Origin: Diphasiastrum complanatum | Lineage: Eukaryota; Streptophyta; Lycopodiopsida; Lycopodiales; Lycopodiaceae | Length of the DNA stretch: 64,000 nt | Direction: 5' to 3' | Assembly: GCA_029204225.1 (NCBI GenBank) | Contig: CM055103.1 | Span: 41,149,368 to 41,213,367 of the forward strand | Made by a program: the position numbers and the translations under genes | In this document: positions 41,549 to 53,759 of the stretch, in pieces | Layout: every line of letters starts with the position of its first letter | Position numbering within the stretch: position 1 is the stretch's first letter | The notes under the pieces: generated by a model | The model's database searches: none | What the model was told of the DNA's origin: nothing | Seen by the model: only the letters and a program-made list of their open reading frames with translations

Positions 41549-42183
41549 GTGCGAAGTCCCTGCATCCACCTAGATCTACGACTTGCCCACAACTCTCTGA
41601 TCACCCCCTGGATCCAAGCTGTCCAACCTCTTTTGGAAGCAATGTGCATTTACCCAATGCTTTTCACATGTGGCCTTTGCTTAGATTTCATCATCTCAGC
41701 CTTTGGGAGTGGGATGACATCAAATCTAGATTTTATATCCAATACCAAGGTACCACGCACCATGTGCGTGTGAACCAAGAATCCCTTCCTTGGCTACCAT
41801 CGAAATTTTCTCCGGTGGTAACTGAAGCCTTTACATCGACGCGCCCCTAAAGCCATCGCCCCTTTCTAGACTCCTCAGTGCCCTTACTTCATATGAATGA
41901 TGGGTATCTGATTGAGGCCATCACCTATCCAGTCATCCAAGCCACTGCCCATATCTTGAGGAACTTTCTAGCCATAGGAAGTTTGCGAAAGGATCACATC
42001 CAGTCCCTCCTCCTCCATAAACTTGTGGAATCCCACAAGAACTTCCCAGCCAATAAGATTGTGCCCTATGATTGGGACTCCTTTATCCTTTATGAGTTGA
42101 AGAGGGACCTAGAGCCCAACGCACGCGAGAAATTCACTACGGGCCCACTTCTCTCCGACCTTATTGTTACCATCCTCGAGTAG
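41549..42183 (+). pseudogene. retroelement-like open frames of unknown family
   Basis: Overlapping frames (41644-41850 and 41878-42183) join into FYIQYQGTTHHVRVNQESLPWLP and GYLIEAITYPVIQATAHILRNFLAIGSLRKDH, then YDWDSFILYELKRDLEPNAREKF. The style resembles plant transposon-associated proteins of the transposase_32 or Athila ORF1 kind, but I cannot confirm that. Stops interrupt the joins. Confidence 0.4.
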
Positions 42184-44050
42184 AAGGTTTGAGGATTCCA
42201 CAGACTACAATCATTCCCTCCACCAGCCATCAACCTCCTACCCTTCCAACTGACTCCCCATCCAACAAACATATGCGCGATGCTACCTCTTCCTCTATCG
42301 ATCCCCCTTCAAGTAGCACGCGCCGCCGTATTGGCCCAACCCCTCCTTTACAATACCTAGGTGAAGGATGTTCTTAGGTGAATGTTTGAATCGTCGTCAG
42401 ATCTTCGGAACCTTCGTCGGACCACTTCAGATGTTCAACCTTTGATGAGATTTTTGGAAGCTAATTTCACGAATATTGAGCATTCCTGTAAATTTTTGTC
42501 CAGAATTGAGCAGCCAAACTAGTACTTTGTCTAATGGGCCCTCCTATAAAAGGGCTGAATTCAATTTCATTTCTCACTTGTGCTAGTGAAGCTCTTGCCA
42601 AATTTTCCAATAATCAAATTTTTTCGAAATTTTCTTCCAGCCTTCTGATACAATCTTGCGTTCTGATTCTTAGTTTTTGTCTACTCTCATCATGTCTTCT
42701 ACCGATACTTCTTAGCCTCCTCAGTATGTCATTCATCGTGATGTTCTGCCAAGAGGGACATCATGATACTTCCTAGCACAAGCATGGTGGCTCAATGGAT
42801 GAACCTTGTTGAGCCTTTGCTCACAACAATGGGGATTGAGCGTGTCTTTTCTGGAAAAATGATATGAAATTCATAACAATGGCCTTTAGCACCTAGACCG
42901 AGGAAAAATCTGAAGAAATAAAATGTTTCTATTGCCACTCTGATTTTGATAGAAAATAGACACGAAACAGAAATGTTCGCGAATAATTTCGCGACACACG
43001 ACACTAAATTGTTTTGCAACACAAAATCATTCTTGCTCCACGAATGACCAAGAAAATCAGCCAAGTACCAAGAGGTACAATTATTTGATCAGATATCATG
43101 ACATCAGCAAAAGTACTCTAGATCGTGGCTAATCTGCCACTCTTGTAATTCATGATTAGTTGTAGATATTTAATCTTTCTAATCTGGAAGTTACATGACG
43201 CGACACAAAAAATTTCGCGAATTATATACTTTCTGCTTGATGCATAATACAAAAAAAATAAGACGAAATATACAGAATACATGTCTGCTTGTGAGCGAGA
43301 CAATTTTGTAAGAGGATCAATAGATCCAGAAGTCCGCTAGTAAACAAGACATTATTCGTGAGAGAATTGTATATCTCTCATGCTAATGCACTATGTGGAT
43401 CTGTCGCACAGTGCTTGAAACCAGAAAATCAATAGATAATATCGTAGCTGTTATGCGCATATTATTCTGAATGATTGTATGATCTCGAATGAGTATTTGT
43501 CTGCTACTATTCGTGTATCTGATTCACTTGTTTATTCAATTTCGCACATTGGTTTGATTTAGTTGAATGTTATAATAATTTATAACATAGATCAATAGTG
43601 TCTGTCTAGATTCTGGAGGATTGTAGGAATGATATAGCCGGCAGTGACTAGCAATCATATCTGAATTCCACATGAACTAATTTTTATTCACGAATGTTTT
43701 CGCTTCGTGCTTCGCTTCATGATCACTTGGATATAAGTGTAAATAAATTTCAGTTTCACTTAAATTTTGTCTCGTTTCATTTCATTTCGTTTCGTCTCAT
43801 CTGGTTACAGAGTCTGATTGATTTTTTTGTGAATTCTTATATTTTGTCTAGTTTCACTTCGTTTTATTTCGTTTCGTTTCACTGTAGAGCTTGATTGGAT
43901 TACGAATTGTTCTCGAGTAGAAATTATTCGTGATCAGAACAGTTTCACAAAATTGGTCGGGAATCGTTAGAGAAATTTCTATCAGTTCGTTACCAGAATT
44001 TTACTGGAATTTTGAATTTGCACAATTTGCACATTTAGAATTTTTTAATC
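42184..44050. other. unassigned sequence, probably including the 5' LTR or leader of the following copia element
   Basis: The sequence up to 44050 should be LTR because a priming site follows, but I could not match it to the 3' LTR at 48454-49637. TTTCGTTTCATTTC-type repeats occupy about 43770-43885. Frames at 42189-42377 and 42534-42776 show no known domain. Confidence 0.35.
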
Positions 44051-44051
44051 A

Positions 44052-44066
44052 GAGGTATCAGAGCCT
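44052..44066 (+). other. copia primer-binding site
   Basis: GAGGTATCAGAGCCTA, one base off the TGGTATCAGAGC consensus complementary to initiator tRNA-Met, about 400 bp upstream of gag. Confidence 0.7.
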
Positions 44067-44439
44067 ACCTTGTCATAGTCTGACATAGCCAAAAAGATAT
44101 CAAATCTAGGAGGCTAAGCATAGCAATGTTGACACAAATTTGAACGCAAAACTGTTATCAGATTAAGTATACAAAATATACACGTCAATAATGCAGTAGG
44201 GCACATGACAATAGTGGACAAAACCGCATGTTTTACAAAGCTAATTCAATTTGTAAGAGGAATGAATCTACTACTGACAAATAAAGAGTCAATGCGCAAG
44301 GCATCTACTTCGTCTATATCTCTGATAAGCTTCTGATGTTATATTTACACACACTTGTTCTCTTGATCTCTCAATCCTTCACTGAATATGCAATTGGTAT
44401 TCAATATATATACACAATGACCTAGACTAATCTTCCACA

Positions 44440-45620
44440 TGGATTTCCAAGGGAAAGCCAGTCCTATCATGGACAAGCTTGATGGAGTTAATTACCATAT
44501 GTGAAAATTTAAGATGAAAACAATGTTAATGGCTAAAGAATTGTATGATGTTGTTATAGGTGCAAAAGAGAAACCCGAAGCTGATGACGCAGCAATCGCC
44601 AGATGGAAACTGAAGGATGGCAAAGAGTTTGCGCTGATCATCCTCAACATTTTGGATACTCAGATCGGCCATGTATCTGAAACCTAGACATCCAAAGAAG
44701 TCTGGGACATCTTAAGCACATTATACGAAGTGCGAGATATAGCTTCCAAGCTACATCTCAGGAAGAAATTTTACTCCCTCAAGATGGCGAATGGTGATTC
44801 CCTGCAAAATCACATCAACCAATTCAAGAACCTATTGAAGCAAATGGCTGATGTTGGATCTGTCATAGACGATCAAGACGCAGTGATGCAATGGCTTACA
44901 AGCTTGCCAATCTCGTACGACAGTTGGGTGATGATCATCACGACACATCCAGAACTGACTCTTTTGAGAGTCATTACAATGTTGTTGCAAGAAGACACGC
45001 GAAGGAACGAAGCCTCTAGTTTCTCAGCTGATTCTCACACCTTGTACAACAACAAAAGCACGACTAAGCAGAAGAAGAAAAAAGGCCTCAAGCAATCAAG
45101 ACAAGACCAGAAACCAGCATAGCACATAGAACAATCGAATCCGCAAACTAAGAAGAAGTTGTTCTGTAGATACTGCAAACGAAACAATCGCGAGATTCAA
45201 GACTGTAGGATACTACAAGCAAAGAACAACAGCAAGGGACAGTCGAATCAAGTGGCCAATGCAGCTACAGATGCTCCACAACCCATTCAAGAAGCGGATC
45301 ATGATGTCTTCATGACCAACCATCAAGGAGCATCCAGCGACAATTCTTGGTTCCTGGATTCCAGTGCCACTCAGCATATGACCAACCTCATTGGCTGTTT
45401 CGAGTCCTATTCATCCTACAGTACCAACAAATATATTCACCTTGGCGATAATAGCACACAAGCTATTAAAGGTGAAGGTATTGTAAGATTAAGCTTTGCA
45501 AATGATCAGTCTAAGCTACTTTCTAAAGTCCTGTATGTACCCAATTTATCTACGAATATGCACTTTGTAAGCAGAATCATAGATCTAGGACGTAAAGTAG
45601 GATTCGAACGTGATCAGTGA
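44440..45620 (+). pseudogene. copia Gag and protease
   Basis: Gag starts near 44440-44470 (FQGKASPIMDKLDGVNYHM) with stops at 44502 (TGA for the Trp of HMWKFKM), 44685 (TAG for Trp) and 45120 (TAG for Gln). Core: LHLRKKFYSLKMANGDSLQNH, LPISYDSWVMIITTHPELTL, LLQEDTRR. The zinc knuckle reads FCRYCKRNNREIQDC with the usual His replaced. The protease has WFLDSSATQHMTN, where the catalytic D(S/T)G appears as DSSA, and LGDNSTQAIKGEG. It ends at 45618-45620. Confidence 0.88.
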
Positions 45621-45674
45621 CAAGTAGTTGATAGGACAAGCAAGATCCTAGCACTCGGAAAGAGACGTGGATAG

Positions 45675-46623
45675 TTGTATAGATTAAGTCATTACTTTTA
45701 TGCCTCTAGTCAGGCACTCAGTACTTCTATTCATGCAAATAAAAGTTCACTTTGGCATTATAGACTTGGTCACTTGAATCATGCTGCTATACAACAAATG
45801 TCTAAACATTCTATTGTTCTTGATCTAGACTATCCTCGTGATAAAGTCGAGTTACATGTCTGTCAAGACTGTGTAGTTGGTAAACAGACTAGGAAACCAT
45901 TTAGATCAAGCCATCAACGTACTGCTAGAGGATTGTTAGACATTGTGCATTCAGACATTCGTGGCCCGATGAAAAATTCTTTGCTGAAGGAAGCAAAGTA
46001 TTTTATAACTTTTATTGATGAATTCTCCAGAAGGACTATGGTGTACTTTATCAAGAATAAATCAGAAGCTTTCAATTGCTTCAGAATCTTCAAGGAACAT
46101 GCAGAAAAAAGAGACTGGAAGGACGATCAAGATCTCAAGGTTAGACAATGGTGGAGAATACATCTCTACCAAGTTTAAGGAGTACTGCTAGAGCCAAGGC
46201 ATTGAGTAGCAATTCATCACTCCTTACAGTCCTTAGTCTAATGGCTTAGTCGAGAGGAAGAACCGTACTTTGGTTGAATCAGCCAAATGTATGCTAGCGC
46301 ATGCATCGCTGCCCAAGAGTTTCTGGGCCGAAGTTGTCTCCACTATAGCTTACGTCCAGAATAGATGTTTGACCAAGGCCCTCTCAAGCAAGACACCCGA
46401 TGAGGTGTGGATAGGCTCTAAGCCTTTTGTGAAGAACTTAAGAGTATTCGGATGCGTTGCCTACACGCAGATCCCAAAAGACACAAGGAAGAAATTTGAC
46501 TTCCAAGGTCTCAAGACCATCTTGATTGGATATACTTCATCTGATAATACATACAAGTTGTATGATCCCGATACCCAACAAATCTTGTATAGCCGAGATA
46601 CAATCTTTATCGAGGATCAATAA
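45675..46623 (+). pseudogene. copia integrase
   Basis: The pre-integrase zinc region is LWHYRLGHLNHAAIQQMSKH and VCQDCVVGKQTRKPF; the core begins DIVHSDIRGPM and TFIDEFSRRTMVYF. An extra A in the run at 46108-46113 shifts the frame, after which DNGGEYISTKFKEYC is read, with TAG codons at 46189, 46207 and 46234 where Gln is expected. The third acidic residue block, NGLVERKNRTL, lies near 46239-46275. The final part contains AEVVSTIAYVQNRC and RVFGCVAYTQIPKDTRKKFDF. It would insert the element cDNA. Confidence 0.88.
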
Positions 46624-46821
46624 CTCGACATCAAAGGCAAAGATATTATTCCAAGAGAACCTTCATCACCTGCCATTGACATGACAATAAAAGCTTTGGG
46701 CTTAGGCGTGTCCATTGTCGACCCACTATTCGACAACGAATCAAACGAAGACGTTGCTGCTACCCAACAACAAGTCCCGGGAGTGGTTCATCAGTCGATT
46801 CCTCCTAGAAGATCAAGCTGA

Positions 46822-47741
46822 GTGCGCACACAGCCCACAAGGTATACTCTTGAGTCTGCATGTCTCTTGATACAGGAACCGACAACAGTCGAAGAGGCAC
46901 TCAGTCAACCAGACTTTGATCTCTGGAGGGAAGCCATGGACAGAGAGTATTCTTCTCTGATCAAGAACCAGACATGGTCATTAGTCAAAGCTCCTATTGG
47001 CTGCAATATCATTGATTGCAAATGGATCTTCAAGATCAAGTACAATGCCAATGGAGCAATTGACCTAAGGAAGGCAAGACTAGTAGCACAAGGATTCACT
47101 CAAATCTCCAACGTTGACTATAGTGAGACTTTCAGTCCAGTAGTCAAGCATCGATCTGAACCCTCCTATCATATGCTGCAGCTGGCAACTTCGAGGTGCA
47201 TCAACTTGATGTGCAAACAACTTATTTGAATGGAGTTATACAAGAAGACATCTACATGATCCAGCCCAAAGGATATGTTCTAGAAGATATTAAGAATCAT
47301 TTCTGTAAACTCCATAAGACACGCTACGGCTTGAAACAGTTTGCCAGAGCTTTGTTTCAGAGGATCAACACATTCCTCATTGAACAAGGTTTCCAACCAA
47401 GCACTATTGATTGCAACGTCTATTCTAAGTCGGTGCAGCAATCCTTTATTGTCATCACCTTATTCGTGGATGATATGTTGCTTTTCAACAATGATACCAA
47501 TTTGGTAAAGGATTCTAAACAAATGTTGTTTTTTGAGTTCGACATGACTGATCTGGGCGAAGCTCACTTCTATCTGGACATTCATATCCACAGAGACAGA
47601 GCGAGACAACTGATCTATATCACTCAACAAAGGTATCTTTACAATGTTCTTGACAGATACAATCTAATGAATTGTAAGTTAGCCACTGATGGATCCAGGC
47701 CTGCGTTTGTCAAAGGACCAATGTCCCCAGACCAAGCATGA
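46822..47741 (+). pseudogene. copia reverse transcriptase
   Basis: RT starts at PTTVEEALSQPDFDLWREAMDRE, IDCKWIFKIKYNANG and FSPVVKH, then after a frame change near 47190 HQLDVQTTYLNGVIQEDIYM, FVDDMLLFNN (catalytic box, about 47464-47493), and FDMTDLGEAHFYLDIHIHRD. A TGA at 46819-46821 just before replaces an Arg. The second Asp pair is intact, but the frame is not. Confidence 0.88.
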
Positions 47742-48446
47742 AAAGGAGCAGATGAGAGAGTATCCTTATCGATCGATACTTGGATCTCTCATGTACTCAA
47801 TGGTCTGTAAAAGACCAGACATCTCTTTTGCAGTAAGCTCACTCAGCCAATATATGGCTAATCTTGGCATTACCCTTTGGAAGGCTCTCATAAGAGTCAT
47901 GAGGTATATTCGAGCTACCATGGACCAGTGCATCTGCTATGGAGAAGTCAGCAATGACAATCTTCATTAGCTTAGTGGATATATTGATGTAAGTTGGGGA
48001 GGAGATGTAGACAATCATAAGTCCACATCATTCTTCTTCAACAGCGGTCCTATCTCATGGAACAATAATAAGCAAACCTCTATCACTCTTTCTTCTAAAG
48101 AAGCAGAATACATTCCTGCTTCTTAATCTATAAAAAAGCGTTTTGGTTGAGAAATTTACTGTCAGACATTAATTTGTATAAGTACAGCCCTACAATTATA
48201 TTTTGTGATAATCAGAGTGCTATTGCCTTATCGGCCAACCCTAGATTTCACTCTAGGAGTAAGCACATTGAAATCATATATCACTACATCAGGGGCAAGT
48301 TTCTCAACAAGGAGGTAAGCTTAACGTACTATAGAATGCAAGACATGGTTGTAGATATATTCACAAAGGCATTAAGTGTTAATGCACACAACAACTTTTG
48401 TGCATTGCTTAGTCTGAAGATCAAGGCATTCACGGATCCAAATTAA
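47689..48446 (+). pseudogene. copia RNase H and pol C-terminus
   Basis: YRSILGSLMYSMVCKRPDISFAV leads into a decayed RNase H (DVSWGGDVDNHKSTS near 47985, then WNNNKQTSITLSSKEAEY), CDNQSAIALSANPRFHSRSKHIEI and MVVDIFTKALS. Frames shift at about 47740, 47968 and 48126. It would degrade template RNA after cDNA synthesis. Confidence 0.85.
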
Positions 48447-48453
48447 GGGGGGG
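48444..48453 (+). other. copia polypurine tract
   Basis: AAGGGGGGG immediately before TGTTGGATTT, the start of the LTR. Confidence 0.85.
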
Positions 48454-49637
48454 TGTTGGATTTATCTCCTCTACTCTCTTAAATCCTATGTTAATCTGCC
48501 TCATTCATGCTGTTGTATTTTACTTGTGTTGTCGCACAATCTGCATATTTACATGTATAATAAGATAGGCGAATAAAACGCGACTGTCTGCATAAATAGA
48601 AGTAAATTTTCATAGGCGAAAAAAGATAAAAAACGCAACATTGTGTTTTTTCACGTGATTTGTGACAAGCGAAAAAGGTGACACTGCCCTACAAATGCCA
48701 GAGATGCCCTAATGGAAAAGCGAAGGTACCCTGTAAATCAAATTTTAAGGCATTTGTCAGAGTGCCGCATTTTTCGTATTTTCATCAAACATTAATTTCA
48801 GCGAAGACTGACGTCACGGCCTTCTCACGCTCATCCCATGCACTGTGCAATCAGATTTGACAACGACAGCAGCCACTCACGATCTCCTACATACAGCACA
48901 TCCACCTTTGTATTTTCTTCGTCTACACACCTGCAAAAATTATGTATATATTGAATACCATCTGTGTATTCAAGAGCAAGGAGTGTGAAGCATAACATCA
49001 TCAGAGCGGAATATCATTGATAATTAGAGACATACATTGTAGATGCTTTGGCGCATCGATTCTTTCTACCAGATGTATTGTAAGTAACAGGTTTATAACC
49101 TTTACAGATTGTGTAATTAGCTTTGTGAAGCACGCGGTTACGTATGCTATTGTCTTGTGCTCACCTGCATTATTGACCTATATAATTCGCTATACTTAAT
49201 CTGATTACAGCTCTGTTTGTCCTACGTTCAGATTTGTGTCAATATTGCAATGCTTTTTTACATTCTGTCTAATTAATCTGGTAGTCTGTGTACTGGCAGT
49301 CTACTCTTTGCAAATTATTATTAGTAACTGTTCACGACTAATATTTAGTCTTGCCTTTCGCGACTGATTATCAGTCTAGCTCAGTCTAGCTCTTCGAGAA
49401 TTTTTTGATGCTTAACGTTTGGCTACGTAATCAGATAGAACGTGATTTCTATCATTAATGTTTAGTTCGAGTCTGATAGGCGTAGTCATGCTTAAGGAAA
49501 GAGTGAGATAGCTTATTTCGTTGCGCACAAACACTTTCCATTCGAGTTCGTTTCTTTTTCGAGTTTCGAGTTCGCTTCTTTTTGTGTTTGTTTCTTTTCA
49601 AACTATTTTCGTTTCTCACACCCCCTCTTTCCCAACA
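48454..49637 (+). mobile_element. copia 3' LTR, 1184 bp
   Basis: Begins TGTTGGATTTATC after the polypurine tract and ends CCCAACA, giving complementary ends TGTTGG..CCCAACA. The matching 5' LTR was not recognised in 42.8-44.05 kb. Confidence 0.75.
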
Positions 49638-49819
49638 GAAACATAGAGAACTTCCTCCAGTTTCTTGTTGTCCTAATTCGTGTCTAATTATAGTACACCA
49701 GTTCCATCAACTTCATGTTTTAACCATCTCCAAGTATAATGAATCTCAAAAAATTCATTTTCTTATAGTCAAATAAAATTTGTTTCGATAAAACAAAATG
49801 TAGGTGGCTCCCGAATCAA

Positions 49820-50855
49820 GTACTACTTCTCGAATTTTTGAATTTGATGAACAACATAGATAAGCACAAACATATGCTGCTGAGTTTCTTGTCGTCCTCT
49901 CTTATGCTGCTCTGGAGCATCTGCTTTGTCTCCGACAAAATTTGAATATGAAGGTTCACTTCGATTCTGCTCCTTGTTCTTGGGATTTTGATAACAGTCT
50001 ACTACTGCATGACCCCGTTTATGACAATGAATACAATCGATCTTTGAATTCAACCAACACTTGTTTTCTGTGTGACCTAATCTCTTGCATCTATTGCAAA
50101 TCTTCCTATCACCAGAATCATTTTTCTGATTGTAGATAAATTGTCTTGGATTCGTCTGAACAATTTCGATTCTTCTTAGATGACTCCCTCTTAGACTTAA
50201 ACTTCTTCGAAGATTTACTCTTTTGAGTAAATAGAGCTTTTTCTGAATCACCATTATCATCACAGCGTTCGCGAGCTTCTACTTCCTCTTTGACTCCATC
50301 TATCACCTTTTGAAGTTTCATAGACGAATCTTTCGCTAGTAAAGTTCGAGTTGTGTGGAATGACCTGGGTAGGGCTCGAAGAAAATAGCTAAGCTGTTTT
50401 TCCTTTGAGATTGCATTTTGGGTGCCGGAATTCTGTAAATAAATAAACAGATCTTTTATCTTTCGTACAAGAGTGGTCAAATCTTTGTCGTCCCATTGTA
50501 GGCAAGTCATTTGGTCCTCCAAGAACATAATTTGATTTCATGATCAAGTCTCATTCTTGGTTTGCAATTCTTCTCACAATTCTTTCATGTTTGAAGCTGA
50601 TGAAAGATCTAGCATTATGTTGTCATTCACTAAAGATGCAATAATTGCTGTAGCTTTGTCATTTTTCTTCCTCCATTCACGAAGTTCTTTGCCATGAGCA
50701 ATTGGCTTCTCTTATGTTGAATCTACTCATTGCCAAAGACCTTCGCCCTTCAGTATGAGTGAAGTATTTAACTTTTAGACTAAATAATTCGAACCTTCTG
50801 TATCCAAGATCGTACTGATCTTAGACTGAATGTTGCTGATCGAAGACATCTTCTA
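49820..50855 (-). pseudogene. Ty1/copia Gag (minus strand)
   Basis: Reads from MSSISNIQSKISTILD near 50849, through stops, to FLEDQMTCLQWDDKDLTTLV (50528 on), then LSYFLRALPRSFHTTRTLL, two zinc knuckles NRCKRLGHTENKC and HCHKRGHAVVDC, and ends near 49823. It belongs to the element whose 5' LTR is at 50913-51525 and is cut off before the protease by the copia LTR region at 49637-49820. Confidence 0.85.
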
Positions 50856-50899
50856 ATCTTCTGAATAAGCTCCAGATACGACTGTTGATGTATGTGTCA

Positions 50900-50911
50900 G
50901 TTCTGACACCA
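50900..50911 (-). other. copia primer-binding site
   Basis: TGGTGTCAGAAC on the minus strand, a diverged initiator-tRNA-Met priming sequence directly adjoining the LTR end. Confidence 0.7.
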
Positions 50912-50912
50912 C

Positions 50913-51525
50913 TATAGGAAAAATACTAGGAATTCTCCTTCAGAGAACACGATGAAAGTTTGAATAAATCAAACTAATATCAGTGTCTTCAATCGTGTCT
51001 GATTCTGGTCTATTTACTACTAGAGCAGTTTCTACTTTGATTGAATAAAGCATGCGAACTTAGGAGATATATAAGTGAGTGTGATAGACAATTTTAGATA
51101 ATCAGAACAACCGAAAAAAATCATCTGTTGCAAACTTTGATCAATCGAATTTTTATAATTTGATTCTAATTCTTCTGTATACATCTCTTGTTGCCTTGTA
51201 CATACAATGAGTAAGTGTACATGTATTTATATTGTCAAGGATAGGTCTTTTGGCCTTCATCCTTTTGCAACAATCAATCTAACCGTTAAGACGGTTGATA
51301 TAAAATAACATTCTATTTCCATAGTTCATTTTTTTTTTTTTTGGATTCGAATTCAAATTCGAGTTCGAGTTTGAATTTGAATTCGAGTTTGAGTTCTCAT
51401 AAAGTTCGAGTTCAAGTTCGAACAAGAATAAAAATGTTTTGAGTTAGGTTTCTCAGCCTTTGTCAATTAAACTGTGCACTTTGTTGGTAGAACCGAGATT
51501 TGTCTGTTGAAGTGTTCTACTATCA
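50913..51525 (-). mobile_element. copia 5' LTR, inverted relative to the LTR at 39730-40351
   Basis: On the minus strand starts TGATAGTAGAACACTTC and ends TTTTTCCTATA; aligns along its whole length with 39730-40351, including the GAACTC array (about 51345-51425). The internal region here is Gag, whereas the partner keeps pol, so the two are separate insertions of one family. Confidence 0.88.
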
Positions 51526-51529
51526 ATGC

Positions 51530-52320
51530 TTCCTGTTAGGACTATTTTGGGCATTAGAATATACATTGTAAATATGAGTTTAATTGAAATGATAATTGAA
51601 GGTTAATTGGTTATGTATTTGTTGGTTTTATTTACAATGGAAAATATATAGTTAGGTGAATATATTAGGAGAAGTCGATGTGGGATGATTACGGAGTTAA
51701 GGTTGGTGGATTAGTTAATGTTTAGTCATATTCATGAGAAAGCTGAACAGACCGTAAGAAACCACAAGATTGACGATTGCGGTATATATGCGGTGTTTAT
51801 GAGAAGCTGAATTGACCAATTGTCGTCACTACAAAGTTCAGTGATATCCGATTGCAATATCCTTGCAGAGGGATAAATAGGACATTTGAGGCCGAATTGG
51901 CACACACTTGATTTTCACTGTTTAGGCATTAGTATGGTCAGGCGTCAGAGGGGTGAGAGCCGAGCGCTTACTTGTTTAGTATCCCAGACTCCATATTGTA
52001 CTACAGACAGCAAGAGGAATTTCCTTGTCTAAAACCTTTTAAGCAGTGAATGTTGACTCTGTTTACTAACTGTAATCTTATGTATTATTACGTTGTGTAT
52101 GCACATTGTTGTGATGTATAATTCTGGAATTTGTAATGATGATGTTTTGCTAATTTGTTGTTTTGTACTGTTGCAATGGAATATGGTATGTGAATGCACT
52201 AATTAGTCTTAGTGGAATTGTTCTTAGTTTAATAGGGGTTTTCATTGCCATAATTAGGACCAGGTAGTTAAGAGAGAAAACACCCCCCTAACACTTCTCT
52301 TATATGTTGTCCTGAATGCC
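51530..52320. other. unassigned sequence
   Basis: AT-rich, no gene recognised. Contains TGTTAGGACTATTTTGG near 51534 and CCCCCCTAACACTT near 52282, possible ends (TGTTAG..CTAACA) of an LTR of about 760 bp. This is suggestive only. Confidence 0.4.
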
Positions 52321-52735
52321 CCTAAGATGAGGATACGAGAACACAACAAGAGAGACTATTGAGCCAAACTGCCCAACCAAACCTAGATCAAAATTGGATC
52401 TAGCCCCCAAGCCACATGCCATGTGATAGCAAGAGGAGAAGAGAGCAACTGGTAACCTAAACCCAAGTTGTCGACATGAGAATCCCTACCCCAATATATA
52501 GAGAAAAGTTTTCTATACATGAACTCATGTAATCTCCATGCAGCTATAAATAGATCACATCTCTTCATGTAGTCCTCTTTCCTATATCTATCACACGTAC
52601 ATGCACTACTCCATATGTCTCAATTAGAGTGTCTGGGACTCGACATGGAATTAATCTTGGCGTGACCAATAATCTCGAACACTTTACCATATTAGGACTA
52701 TTCCGTGTCCTTATCTGAATATGGTCGTAACATTC
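52321..52735 (-). repeat. LTR-like repeat B, copy 1
   Basis: Starts CCTAAGATGAGGATA and matches 52961-53412 (copy 2) over about 400 bp, including GGATCTAGCCCC, CCACATGCCATGTGAT and CTCAATTAGAGTGTCTGGG. A more distant copy is 55613-56090. Confidence 0.8.
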
Positions 52736-52960
52736 TTTGTCCCTTAAACAGGTTCTATCCCCAGAACAGAAAAAAAAAGACATGAAATTATTTCTTAAGC
52801 TTTCAAGTCTTACCCAAGAATCATTATTCTTAGTCTGATATTTCCATCTAAATAAGTACTTCTGCAATTTCTTGACTCTACACAAGTACCTACTCTCTAT
52901 ATAATCAAGAAATGTGTTGATTCTTAAGCATTTTCAATGTAAAGACCACTACGGAAAATC

Positions 52961-53412
52961 CCTAAGATGAAGATAGGAGAACATAACAAGAGAGTCTATG
53001 GAACCAACCTGCCCAACAAGCCTAGATCATAACTGGATCTAGCCCCAAAAGCCACATGCCATGTGATGGCAAGAGGAAAAGAGAACAACTGGTAACCTAA
53101 ACCCAAGTTGTTGACAAGGAAATCCCTACCCAAATATATAGAGAGTAGTTTTTTGTGCATGAACCCATGCAATCTCCATGCAGTCCAACTATAAATAGAC
53201 CACATCCCTTCATGCAGTCCTTTTGCCTATATCCATCACACGTATATGCACTACTCCATATGTCTCAATTAGAGTGTCTGGGTCTTCTCAAGGTAATTAG
53301 TCACAAATAGGCCTCGACATGGAATTAAATCTGGGCGTGACCAATCATCTTGAACACTGGAGGGCCGATCCACCATATTAGGACTATTCCATGTCCTTAT
53401 TTGAATATGGCA
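52961..53412 (-). repeat. LTR-like repeat B, copy 2
   Basis: Direct copy of 52321-52735, offset 640 bp. It has an extra segment (TCTTCTCAAGGTAATTAGTC, about 53283-53311) absent from copy 1 and ends with the shared ACCATATTAGGACTATTCC block. Confidence 0.8.
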
Positions 53413-53521
53413 GTAACACACAGACTATTTCACATAGACATACAACAGCACACCATACCACCAACCGTAGTCCAGCACACCATACCCTTGGTGGACAGAG
53501 CAGTAGGGAGCAGTCCCCAAG

Positions 53522-53700
53522 GTGAGCCAATACTATCGCTGCAATCCTAACTATACACAGTTAATCGAACAAGAGTTGCAGAAGCTGCTTGACGTCGATT
53601 TCATTTATGAAATCAAGCATATAGAATGGGTATCTCCGATTGTCAAAGTACCCAAGAAGAACGACAAAATACGAATCTACGTAAATCTGATCCTTCCTCC
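53522..53700 (+). pseudogene. Ty3/gypsy reverse transcriptase N-terminal fragment
   Basis: QYYRCNPNYTQLIEQELQKLLD, then VSPIVKVPKKNDKIRIYVNL, matches the start of gypsy RT (YRMNP, WLSPIVxVPKKNGKxRxCVD). It ends there without the catalytic domain. Confidence 0.8.
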
Positions 53701-53759
53701 CTTCCCAAATGTGGTTCAGGCTTAAAGCCCCATATTTGGCTAGGAAAAAGACCAATTCT

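Larger units (their letters stand above)
44440..48446 (+). mobile_element. Ty1/copia internal region, nearly full length, decayed
   Basis: Gag, protease, integrase, RT and RNase H are all present in copia order, followed by a polypurine tract and LTR. At least seven nonsense codons and several frameshifts disable it. Components are listed separately. Confidence 0.9.

Noticed and set aside
42184-44050. 5' LTR equal to the 3' LTR at 48454-49637
   Set aside because: No convincing stretch of identity was found, including the start TGTTGGATTT and the end CCCAACA.
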